NCBI GenBank assembly: GCA_937983315.1 | Contig: CALKAH010000296.1 | Coordinates: forward strand, 1 to 13,187 | Source: an uncultured Acholeplasmataceae bacterium | Lineage (GTDB): Bacteria; Bacillota_I; Bacilli_A; Acholeplasmatales; Acholeplasmataceae | Direction: 5' to 3' | DNA: 13,187 bases | In this document: positions 1 to 5,773 of the stretch, piece after piece | Layout of the letters: each line of letters starts with the position of its first letter | Position numbering within the stretch: the stretch's first letter is position 1 | Translations under genes and position numbers: made by a program | The notes under the pieces: model-generated | What the model was told of the DNA's origin: nothing | The model's database searches: none | What the model saw: the letters and a program-made list of their open reading frames with translations, nothing else

Positions 1-45
1 GATCGTATTCGGTGACTGGAGTTCAGACGTGTGCTCTTCCGATCT
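1..45. other. Illumina read-2 (P7-side) adapter, not genomic
   Basis: The block ends in GCTCTTCCGATCT (33-45), the common end of the TruSeq adapters, and 12-45 matches the read-2/index adapter as I know it. Positions 4-11 (CGTATTCG) sit where an 8-base i7 index would be, preceded by GAT, the end of the P7 arm. Genomic sequence begins at 46. The adapter happens to continue the reading frame of the next gene, so any translation through it is false. Confidence 0.97.
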
Positions 46-166
46 GTATGTTGTATGTTACGCCGATAAAGATCAAGAAGCCCAACTAAAGAAACAACTC
101 AAAGATGTCAAAGGCTTTAAACACTTTGGAACATCACAAACGTTTGATGCTAATCTCAATTTTTAA
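46..166 (+). CDS. C-terminal part of a probable YlbG (UPF0298/DUF2129) family protein
   Basis: An open frame (codons from 47) runs 39 codons to a TAA at 164-166. The fragment begins YVVCYADKDQ and ends in FDANLNF. Aligned by eye with the C-terminal half of Bacillus YlbG (as I remember it: YVV-Y-D-DQ, then KL/KQLK, a lysine, a serine and a final aromatic), spacing and key residues agree. YlbG is a small conserved Bacillota protein of unclear function. The 5' part is missing because the contig ends in adapter at 45. No terminator is visible between this gene and the rpsP promoter 20 bp downstream. The frame is likely real, because it ends at a natural stop just before a strong promoter; the family assignment rests on a short fragment and is tentative. 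Confidence 0.5.
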
Positions 167-185
167 AACTGTTAAGCAAAAAGAC

Positions 186-213
186 TTGACACTTGAAAAT
201 AAATCATTATAAT
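186..213 (+). promoter_or_regulatory. sigmaA promoter of the rpsP operon
   Basis: TTGACA (186-191) and TATAAT (208-213), both perfect consensus, are separated by 16 bp. Transcription should start near 220, giving a leader of about 37 nt before rpsP. This is one of the strongest promoters in the window, as expected for a ribosomal protein operon. Confidence 0.88.
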
Positions 214-238
214 AGTAGTGGATTAATCAAAAGAAGAT

Positions 239-251
239 AGAAAGAGAGTGA
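239..251 (+). promoter_or_regulatory. rpsP ribosome binding region shared with rplS
   Basis: AGAAAGAGAGTGA lies 5 nt before the rpsP ATG at 257. It lacks a GGAGG core but is purine-rich. The identical 13-mer occurs at 4039-4051, 7 nt before the rplS ATG. This element places the rpsP start at 257 rather than at the in-frame GTG at 248, which falls inside it. Confidence 0.6.
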
Positions 252-256
252 ACAAC

Positions 257-496
257 ATGGCAGTCAAAATTCGTTTACAACGTTTTGGTTCTCACAAAAA
301 CCCATTTTACAGAGTCGTAGCCAGTGAATCTAGTCGTTCCAGAGATGGAAAATTCTTAGAAGTCGTAGGGACTTATGATGCCCTCAAGGGTATTGTCAAT
401 ATCGATGGAGAAAAGGTTCAAAAATGGATAGGCAATGGTGCTCAACCCACCGATACTGTAAAAAGCTTGTTAAAAAAGTATAGCATCTTAAAATAA
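257..496 (+). CDS. rpsP: 30S ribosomal protein S16
   Basis: The 79-residue protein begins [21 protein letters not shown], the highly conserved S16 N-terminus, followed by the [14 protein letters not shown] segment. The length fits the family (about 80-90 residues). S16 is a small 30S protein that binds 16S rRNA early in assembly. I chose the ATG at 257 because MAVKIRL is the family start and the purine-rich binding site lies just upstream. A GTG nine bases earlier would add MNN and would overlap that site. The gene heads the rpsP-khpA-rimM-trmD operon, a conserved Bacillota arrangement of ribosome assembly and tRNA modification genes. The gene expected upstream in many relatives (ffh) is absent here. 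Confidence 0.96.
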   Translation: MAVKIRLQRFGSHKNPFYRVVASESSRSRDGKFLEVVGTYDALKGIVNIDGEKVQKWIGNGAQPTDTVKSLLKKYSILK

Positions 497-514
497 TTGA
501 AGGGGGAACCAATC

Positions 515-763
515 ATGGCGGTTGATTTTGAAAAACTGATCAAAAATATGATAATGCCATTAGTCGTGAACCCGGATGATGTTTTAGTTAAGATCTTGTC
601 AACAGATGATGATACGATTACCATTCAGTTACTCGTCAACGAAGCTGATTTGGGACGTGTGATTGGAAAAGGCGGCAAAATCGCCAGTGCAATGCGAACG
701 ATCGTCTACGCAGGAGCATCCAAAGAAGGTAAACGCGTTCAAATCGATATTGACTCATTTTAG
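515..763 (+). CDS. khpA: KH-domain RNA-binding protein KhpA (YlqC)
   Basis: The 82-residue single-KH-domain protein carries the GxxG RNA-binding loop as GKGG at residues 51-54 in the context GRVIGKGGKIASAMRT, the KhpA/YlqC signature. KhpA pairs with KhpB (Jag) in an RNA-binding complex linked to cell division and envelope growth in several Bacillota; KhpB is not in this window. The start at ATG 515 is supported by the Shine-Dalgarno GAAGGGGG at 499-506. An upstream in-frame TTG at 497 would put the initiator in front of that site. The gene lies 18 bp after rpsP and 2 bp before rimM, the standard position for this family. Confidence 0.93.
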   Translation: MAVDFEKLIKNMIMPLVVNPDDVLVKILSTDDDTITIQLLVNEADLGRVIGKGGKIASAMRTIVYAGASKEGKRVQIDIDSF

Positions 764-765
764 AC

Positions 766-1257
766 ATGAGTACGTATCACATTGGACATATCACCAATAC
801 ACACGGCATTCGAGGAGAGGTTAAAATCTACAATCTCAGTGATTTTAACCGTTTTTTCGTTGGTGCGATCGTGTATGTTCAACTTAAAGGTGTGAAGAAG
901 ACATTTGAAATTGAACGCATCAGACATCAGCAGCACATGCTCATTGTTAAATTCAAAGGTATCGATAACATGAATGATGTGCTGATGTATAAAGGATTAG
1001 ATCTTTACACAGAACAAGAACCAGAAGATCTTGAAGATGATGACTATCATTATCAAGATTTGATCGATAAACCATGCTATTCAAAAGATGGAACACACCT
1101 TGGAAAAGTGATTTCAGTCATCCCTGTGCCACAAGGTCATTTACTTGAAATTTTGACATTGCATGATAAAAAAGTACTCGTTCCATTTATCCACCAGTTT
1201 GTTGATGAAATTCAAACAGATCAAATCATCCTCACACCCATCGAGGGATTATTATGA
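766..1257 (+). CDS. rimM: 16S rRNA processing protein RimM
   Basis: The 163-residue protein has the RimM N-terminal domain (IGHITNTHGIRGEVKIY, residues 6-22) and a C-terminal PRC-barrel (about 94-163) with DLIDKPCYSKDG, LGKVISV, VLVPFIHQFVDEI and the terminal GLL. RimM binds the 30S head near S19 and helps mature 16S rRNA late in assembly. The length is normal. The start is 2 bp after the khpA stop, which suggests translational coupling; its binding site would lie within the khpA 3' end. The stop overlaps trmD by four bases (ATGA, 1254-1257). This TGA stop is one of the signs that the organism uses the standard code. Confidence 0.95.
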   Translation: MSTYHIGHITNTHGIRGEVKIYNLSDFNRFFVGAIVYVQLKGVKKTFEIERIRHQQHMLIVKFKGIDNMNDVLMYKGLDLYTEQEPEDLEDDDYHYQDLIDKPCYSKDGTHLGKVISVIPVPQGHLLEILTLHDKKVLVPFIHQFVDEIQTDQIILTPIEGLL

Positions 1258-1979
1258 AAATTGATATAATCACCATTTTTCCTGAATTCTTTGATGCTTT
1301 TTTACGCACATCAATCATCAAACGAGGGATTGAAGATGGCTTTTTAAACATACAAACACATCAACTGAGAGATTACAGTAGCCTCAAACATAATCGTATC
1401 GATGATACGCCTTATGGAGGAGGAGCAGGGATGTTGATGATGTTTCCACCTTTTTATGAAGCGATTAAAACATTAAAAAAAGAACATACAAAAGTCATCA
1501 TGACATCACCACAAGGTCAGCTCTTCCATCAACAAAAAGCCATTGAACTTGCCAAAGAAGAACATCTTGTTATTTTGTGCGGACACTATGAAGGTATTGA
1601 TGCACGTGTTGAAGCATTAATCGATGAAGAAATCTCAATTGGAAACTACGTGTTAACCGGTGGAGAGATGCCAGCTATGATCATTGCAGATGCCATCTCG
1701 AGACTTGTACCTGGTGTGATTCATGAAGATTCAAGTGATACCGATAGTTTACAAAAGGGCTGGTTAAAGTATCCTCAGTACACCAAACCAGAAAGTTATG
1801 AAGGTTATCGTGTTCCTGATATTTTATTATCAGGACATCATCAAAACATTGAGGCGTGGCGAAAAGATCAATCGATTCGTCGAACACTTCAAAAACGTCC
1901 AGATTTATTACAGGACATTAAGTTAACTGAAGAAGAAAAAAAGATACTCAAACGTATTCAATCCGAAAAGCAAGGTTAG
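1254..1979 (+). CDS. trmD: tRNA (guanine37-N1)-methyltransferase TrmD
   Basis: The 241-residue SPOUT methyltransferase uses S-adenosylmethionine to make m1G37 in tRNAs and so prevents +1 frameshifting. Family motifs visible are DTPYGGGAGM (51-60), the knot motifs GHYEGIDARV (110-119) and SIGNYVLTGGE (128-138), and the YPQYTKPE and VPDILLSGHH segments (173-196). The length matches the family. The start overlaps the rimM stop (ATGA), implying coupled translation. The last codons of the gene double as the 5' arm of an intrinsic terminator. In many relatives rplS follows directly; here a membrane enzyme gene intervenes. Confidence 0.97.
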   Translation: MKIDIITIFPEFFDAFLRTSIIKRGIEDGFLNIQTHQLRDYSSLKHNRIDDTPYGGGAGMLMMFPPFYEAIKTLKKEHTKVIMTSPQGQLFHQQKAIELAKEEHLVILCGHYEGIDARVEALIDEEISIGNYVLTGGEMPAMIIADAISRLVPGVIHEDSSDTDSLQKGWLKYPQYTKPESYEGYRVPDILLSGHHQNIEAWRKDQSIRRTLQKRPDLLQDIKLTEEEKKILKRIQSEKQG

Positions 1980-2000
1980 AGTCCATAGTCTTGCTTTTTT
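1966..2000 (+). terminator. Intrinsic terminator overlapping the trmD 3' end
   Basis: AAAAGCAAG (1966-1974) pairs with CTTGCTTTT (1990-1998) across a 15-nt loop, with a T run at 1995-2000. The left arm encodes the last trmD residues and the stop codon lies in the loop. The long loop makes it moderate rather than strong. Confidence 0.65.
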
Positions 2001-2017
2001 CATGAATGTGATATAAG
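1991..2017 (+). promoter_or_regulatory. Candidate extended -10 promoter for the LtaS-like gene
   Basis: TGATATAAG (2009-2017) is an extended -10 close to the TGATATAAT used by ccpA, tyrS and the CYTH gene in this window. The only -35 candidate is TTGCTT at 1991-1996, with a short 15-bp spacer, inside the trmD terminator arm. The location about 45 bp before the ATG is plausible, but the -35 is weak. Confidence 0.42.
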
Positions 2018-2063
2018 ATATTAAGGTAAAGATTATGCTAATAATCTATAAAAGGAAATCATC

Positions 2064-3938
2064 ATGCAGCTGTTCAAGAAACTCGCAACTAAATCTTTTG
2101 TCATCGAACTATTTGTGATGGTCTTCATCATCTTTTCGTTTGACTTTATTTTCATCATGAAATATGGTTTTTCCATTACATTTGGCCACTGGATTATCGC
2201 CTTTTTTAATGTGATGGTTGTAGTATCTGCACTTGCCTTTATCAAAAACAATAAAGGGCGTTATATTGCTTATACGATCTTTATTTTGATCATGTTCACC
2301 TTCTTTATTACCGATAGTACACTCTATCGCTTTAAAGAAGATGTCACTTCGATTGCTATGCTCTTAGAATCTGGGAAAAACACGATGAAAATTGGGATTA
2401 AATATAATCCACTGAAGGCATATAGTGCAGTGACATGGCTACTCATTGTTGGATTTGTCGTGATTATGACACGATTCTTAAACAAAGTTGTCAAAGCACG
2501 TACCAATCCAAAATCGTATAAATTTACCACGCGATTATTAACACTCGCGGTTGGTATTGTCGGATTGATGTTTACACCAACGATTATCAATGATGCTGAT
2601 CAAATTCTTTTTGATACACCTTCTGACAAAGCTTTATTCGTCCAAAAGTTTGGATCCATCACCTATCATGCGAAAGACATCATAACATACACTACCAACG
2701 CGATTAAACCCATATTGTTTAAAGATGATTATGTCGTTGATATCAATGATCGTGTCTCTGATGAATTTGCCCCACAAACCTCTTTATATGGCATGTTAGA
2801 AGGTAAAAATGTCATCATGATCATGTGTGAAACATGTGAAGAATATGGATTCACACCAGAATACACCCCCAATTATTATCGTTTACGCGAACAAAGTTTA
2901 TATTTCAACAATTTCTACTCAGCAGCCAAATCAAATTATACCTATGATGCAGAATTCAAAGCATTGACGTCCATGATGTATTTCCAAGGTGATAACTTCA
3001 TGTACACCTATGGAAATAATGCATACCCCACAGCACTGCCAAACATGCTTTACAATTTTGGATATACGACGAACTCATTCCATGATTATTATGCAGATTT
3101 CTTTAATCGTGATGAAATGCACATGAGTATTGGATTTGAAAATTATCGTGGTGTTGAACAACTCATTGTTGAAGAAAATGAGTTTTGGCCCCTTGATAGT
3201 CTCATGTTTGATCAATTTAAAGACTATATTGCACCCATCCAGCAGACACCATTTTTCAGTTTTATCATCACCGTGACACCTCATGGTCCTCATGATAAAT
3301 ATCGTCAAGAATTAGCCTATTATTATGACATTCTCGATCAAGATCCCAATTATGTTGATGAATCGCTTGAATTTAGAACACTGACTGCAGCACAGATGAA
3401 TTTCGATGAAGGACTTGGTATCTTGCTTGATGATCTTGAACAAAAAGATCTCATGGATGATACAGTGATTATTTTATTCAGTGATCACAAGAACTATTCG
3501 AGCCAACCCATTACCTATGAAAAGACTCCAAATAGTGATATCCCCTTCGAAGTTGAAAAAGTACCTTTCATGATCTACGCACCAGGAATTGCTGCCGGTG
3601 AATCCGATGTTTTATCATCTCATTATGACATCACTCCGACATTACTTGATCTCCTCGGTATCAGTTATTATCAGGATTTCTATTATGGTGAATCACTCTT
3701 TGTTGATCAAAGAGAAGATCGTCCCATTATCCTATCTTACTCAAGCTGGATTGCACAAACACACCGTGTTCAGTTTGGTGAAATTGTATCAGGTGAAATC
3801 GATGAAGAATCTTATTTGGAGATGAAAAATGAGATTTATAACACCATTCAATTCTATGAAAAAATCTTTTTCTCCGATTATTTTAGAACAGAAAATCCCT
3901 TTTACACCATGACAGCAATGATTGAGGAAATTGAATAG
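2064..3938 (+). CDS. LtaS-like membrane phosphoglycerol transferase (sulfatase fold)
   Basis: The 624-residue protein has five predicted membrane helices (about 12-32, 40-60, 67-86, 119-138, 156-174), a linker, and an extracellular alkaline-phosphatase/sulfatase-fold domain from about 245. By comparison with Staphylococcus LtaS, the metal and catalytic residues appear to be Glu256 (CETCEEYGF), Thr293 (NYTYDAEF), His407 (TPHGPH) and Asp474-His475 (FSDHKNY). The HYDITPTLLDLLGI block (520-533) is typical of the fold. LtaS-type enzymes take glycerolphosphate from phosphatidylglycerol to build lipoteichoic acid on the outer membrane face. The size is close to that family (about 650). The glycine usual after SDH is lysine here, so the exact acceptor is uncertain. 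The start is supported by AAAGGA at 2051-2056. No terminator separates it from the rplS promoter 8 bp downstream. Confidence 0.83.
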   Translation: MQLFKKLATKSFVIELFVMVFIIFSFDFIFIMKYGFSITFGHWIIAFFNVMVVVSALAFIKNNKGRYIAYTIFILIMFTFFITDSTLYRFKEDVTSIAMLLESGKNTMKIGIKYNPLKAYSAVTWLLIVGFVVIMTRFLNKVVKARTNPKSYKFTTRLLTLAVGIVGLMFTPTIINDADQILFDTPSDKALFVQKFGSITYHAKDIITYTTNAIKPILFKDDYVVDINDRVSDEFAPQTSLYGMLEGKNVIMIMCETCEEYGFTPEYTPNYYRLREQSLYFNNFYSAAKSNYTYDAEFKALTSMMYFQGDNFMYTYGNNAYPTALPNMLYNFGYTTNSFHDYYADFFNRDEMHMSIGFENYRGVEQLIVEENEFWPLDSLMFDQFKDYIAPIQQTPFFSFIITVTPHGPHDKYRQELAYYYDILDQDPNYVDESLEFRTLTAAQMNFDEGLGILLDDLEQKDLMDDTVIILFSDHKNYSSQPITYEKTPNSDIPFEVEKVPFMIYAPGIAAGESDVLSSHYDITPTLLDLLGISYYQDFYYGESLFVDQREDRPIILSYSSWIAQTHRVQFGEIVSGEIDEESYLEMKNEIYNTIQFYEKIFFSDYFRTENPFYTMTAMIEEIE

Positions 3939-3946
3939 AAAAAGTG

Positions 3947-3975
3947 TTGCATGTTTTTCATAACTTTGTTATAAT
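3947..3975 (+). promoter_or_regulatory. sigmaA promoter of rplS, extended -10
   Basis: TTGCAT (3947-3952), a 17-bp spacer and TATAAT (3970-3975), with an upstream TG making TGTTATAAT. Start near 3982 gives a 77-nt leader. The -35 begins 8 bp after the stop of the LtaS-like gene. Confidence 0.85.
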
Positions 3976-3981
3976 AAAAAA

Positions 3982-4050
3982 GCCGTACAAAAGTATTATG
4001 CACAATGGTCCGCTGTCCAGAAAGACATGAACATTGGAAGAAAGAGAGTG
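3982..4050 (+). ncRNA. Ribosomal protein L19 leader-like RNA
   Basis: The rplS 5' UTR contains a nested hairpin. CAATG (4003-4007) pairs with CATTG (4032-4036), enclosing TGTC (4014-4017) paired with GACA (4024-4027) around CAGAAA. The unpaired GGTCCGCTG segment and this layout resemble the L19_leader family described upstream of rplS in low-GC Gram-positives, thought to be bound by L19 for autogenous control. Family membership is from memory of that motif; a covariance-model search would settle it. Confidence 0.62.
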
Positions 4051-4058
4051 AGTCGAAC

Positions 4059-4415
4059 ATGTCAAGATTAAAAGGACAGGCTTTGATTGAAGCTATTACA
4101 CAGCAATACATCAAAGAAGTACCGACCTTCAGTCCTGGTGATACCGTTAAGGTATACGTCAAGATTAAAGAAGGTAATCGCGAACGTCTTCAGTTATTCG
4201 AAGGTCTCGTCATCAAGAGACAAGGCGGAGGAATCTCTGAAACATTTACCGTTCGTAAGGTATCCTACGGTATCGGTGTAGAACGTACATTTCCAGTACA
4301 TGCACCAACAATTGACCGCATCGAAGTGGCACGTACCGGTAAGGTAAGAAGAGCTAAGCTCAATTACATCCGCACGTTGTCAAAGAAGGCATCAAGAATC
4401 AAAGAAAAGCGGTAA
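4059..4415 (+). CDS. rplS: 50S ribosomal protein L19
   Basis: The 118-residue protein shows the L19 landmarks: [31 protein letters not shown], then [28 protein letters not shown] and [11 protein letters not shown]19 sits at the 30S-50S interface. The length is right for the family from the ATG at 4059. The upstream in-frame ATG at 4005 lies inside the structured leader and would add 18 residues absent from the family. The binding site AGAAAGAGAGTGA (4039-4051) is identical to that of rpsP. The gene has its own promoter and leader and is followed by a terminator, so here it is transcribed largely apart from trmD. Confidence 0.96.
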   Translation: MSRLKGQALIEAITQQYIKEVPTFSPGDTVKVYVKIKEGNRERLQLFEGLVIKRQGGGISETFTVRKVSYGIGVERTFPVHAPTIDRIEVARTGKVRRAKLNYIRTLSKKASRIKEKR

Positions 4416-4420
4416 ACAGC

Positions 4421-4445
4421 ATAAAGGGGCGACGAGCCCCTTTAT
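4421..4445 (+). terminator. Terminator after rplS
   Basis: ATAAAGGGGC (4421-4430) and GCCCCTTTAT (4436-4445) form a perfect 10-bp stem with a 5-nt loop, starting 5 bp after the rplS stop. The T-rich tail is short (TTTATCATTT). Confidence 0.75.
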
Positions 4446-4452
4446 CATTTAA

Positions 4453-4482
4453 AATGTAAACGAATGAAAATAGTTTCATGAA
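4453..4482 (+). promoter_or_regulatory. Candidate operator upstream of ccpA
   Basis: Two elements lie just upstream of the ccpA -35. AATGTAAACG (4453-4462) resembles a cre half (TGTAAACG), but its other half matches poorly. ATGAAA-ATAG-TTTCAT (4464-4479) is a perfect inverted repeat. Either could serve autoregulation by CcpA or another repressor. The assignment is inference. Confidence 0.35.
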
Positions 4483-4486
4483 TCTC

Positions 4487-4515
4487 TTGAAAGCCTTTAC
4501 ATGATGTGATATAAT
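4487..4515 (+). promoter_or_regulatory. sigmaA promoter of ccpA, extended -10
   Basis: TTGAAA (4487-4492), 17 bp, TATAAT (4510-4515), with TGA directly before the -10. Transcription should start near 4522, about 28 nt before the ATG. Confidence 0.85.
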
Positions 4516-4549
4516 GTATACCGAATATGAAGAAAACGAGGTGACAATC

Positions 4550-5545
4550 ATGAGTAATGCCACAATTTATGATGTTGCGGGTGCGGCGGGTGTATCGCTA
4601 GCCACAGTATCACGTGTACTCAACAATCCTGAAAAGGTCAAAGAAGAAACGAGACAACGCGTTTTGAAAGTGATCAAAGAGCTTGGATATCGTCCAAACG
4701 TCATTGCACGAGGACTTGCAAGCCGTAAAACAACGACCGTAGGGGTTGTTATTTCAGACATTACCCGTGCATCGGTCGCAGAAATGCTCGGTGGAATCAG
4801 TGATATCGCGCAAAACTACAAATACTCCATTAAACTATTCTCCATTCGTGAAGATATGGATGTGATGGATACACTGCATGATATCGTTGCTGAACAAGTC
4901 GATGGTGTCTTATACCTCAATGATGAACTCAATGAAAAACGTGTCGAAGATATCAAACGTATGTTCAATTCAAATGGTATTCCCTTTGTATTTGCTAACG
5001 TCGTTTCCGATGATCCCGATGTTCCAACTGTGTCCATTGATTATGAAAAAGCAGGATACGAAATCACGAAACTCATGATCAATGATCATCGTCAAAACAT
5101 CTATCTGCTTTCAACAGCACGCCGTTATTCCGTCAATGATAAAAAAGAAGCAGGTTATACACGTGCCATGGAAGAAGCAGGTCTTGAACCGAAGATCTTT
5201 AGAACAAGTGGCGATACCAACATTAACCGTCAACATTTCTCAACATTCTTCGCAGATAAGAAGATTGATGCTGCGATTGGTGTGAGAGACTCGATTGCTG
5301 TATCCTTCATGAATATCGCACGTGATAATGGTCGCTTAGTACCTCGTGATCTTGCTGTTGCAGGATTCCAAAATACAAAATATGCGCTTTTATCTCGTCC
5401 AACATTGACATCCATTGATGTACCCGTTTATGATATTGGTGCTGTTTCGATGAGATTACTCACCAAACTCATGAATCAAAAAGATGTCGATAACATTCGC
5501 ATCACACTTCCACACTACATCGTTAAGCGTCAAACAACCAATTAA
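4550..5545 (+). CDS. ccpA: Catabolite control protein A (LacI/GalR family)
   Basis: The 331-residue regulator has an N-terminal helix-turn-helix (TIYDVAGAAGVSLATVSRVLNN, 5-26), the hinge YRPN-ARGLAS (47-58), and a periplasmic-binding-protein-like core. The C-terminal YDIGAVSMRLLTK (294-306) and the ARGLASRKTTTVGVVI hinge region are close to Bacillus CcpA and separate it from sugar-specific LacI members. CcpA, with Ser-phosphorylated HPr, binds cre sites to repress or activate carbon-metabolism genes. The start at ATG 4550 is supported by GAGGTGA (4538-4544); the upstream in-frame ATG at 4514 lies within the -10 element. In Bacillus subtilis ccpA and tyrS are also near neighbours. No terminator follows before the tyrS T-box. 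Confidence 0.92.
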   Translation: MSNATIYDVAGAAGVSLATVSRVLNNPEKVKEETRQRVLKVIKELGYRPNVIARGLASRKTTTVGVVISDITRASVAEMLGGISDIAQNYKYSIKLFSIREDMDVMDTLHDIVAEQVDGVLYLNDELNEKRVEDIKRMFNSNGIPFVFANVVSDDPDVPTVSIDYEKAGYEITKLMINDHRQNIYLLSTARRYSVNDKKEAGYTRAMEEAGLEPKIFRTSGDTNINRQHFSTFFADKKIDAAIGVRDSIAVSFMNIARDNGRLVPRDLAVAGFQNTKYALLSRPTLTSIDVPVYDIGAVSMRLLTKLMNQKDVDNIRITLPHYIVKRQTTN

Positions 5546-5554
5546 ATCGATCGA

Positions 5555-5563
5555 TGATATAAT
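5555..5563 (+). promoter_or_regulatory. Extended -10 promoter of the tyrS T-box leader
   Basis: TGATATAAT at 5555-5563 lies 9 bp after the ccpA stop. The -35 region (about 5535-5540), inside the end of ccpA, is poor, so activity would rest on the extended -10. The start would be near 5570. Confidence 0.65.
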
Positions 5564-5569
5564 GCAAGT

Positions 5570-5748
5570 AAAGGCTTGAAACACTAAGCTAGAGACTCCA
5601 TGAGGGTGTAACATGGGGAGAAATCAGGACTTGAAATACGGTTATGGAGATCACAAACTTTGGAGTGCCAGATTGTTATCTGGAACTAAGGTGGTACCGC
5701 GGAACTTATTTTCGTCCTTAGATATTTTTAGTCTGGGGACGATTTTTT
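5570..5748 (+). promoter_or_regulatory. T-box leader controlling tyrS (tyrosine-specific)
   Basis: This leader senses the charging of tRNA-Tyr. AGAGA (5591-5595) begins the Stem I distal region, and CTCCATG (5596-5602) pairs with CATGGGGAG (5612-5620). A UAC tyrosine specifier is at 5637-5639. The T-box core AAGGTGGTACCGCG (5688-5701) carries the tRNA-end-binding UGGU at 5692-5695. The fourth base, U, fits an A discriminator as in tRNA-Tyr. CTAAGG (5686-5691) can pair with CCTTAG (5716-5721) to form the antiterminator, competing with the downstream terminator. Uncharged tRNA-Tyr should permit read-through into tyrS and the kinase gene. Confidence 0.95.
5712..5748 (+). terminator. T-box-controlled terminator before tyrS
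   Basis: TCGTCCTTAGA (5712-5722) pairs with TCTGGGGACGA (5732-5742), including two G-T pairs, followed by six T (5743-5748). It is the regulated terminator of the leader and the first visible terminator downstream of ccpA. Confidence 0.88.
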
Positions 5749-5773
5749 ATACAACAAGAAAGGATTTGACACC

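Noticed and set aside
248..256. GTG start adding three residues to S16
   Set aside because: It overlaps the binding site, and MAVKIRL is the conserved S16 start.
4005..4058. Upstream ATG extending rplS by 18 residues
   Set aside because: It lies in the leader hairpin, lacks a binding site, and the L19 family starts at the ATG at 4059.
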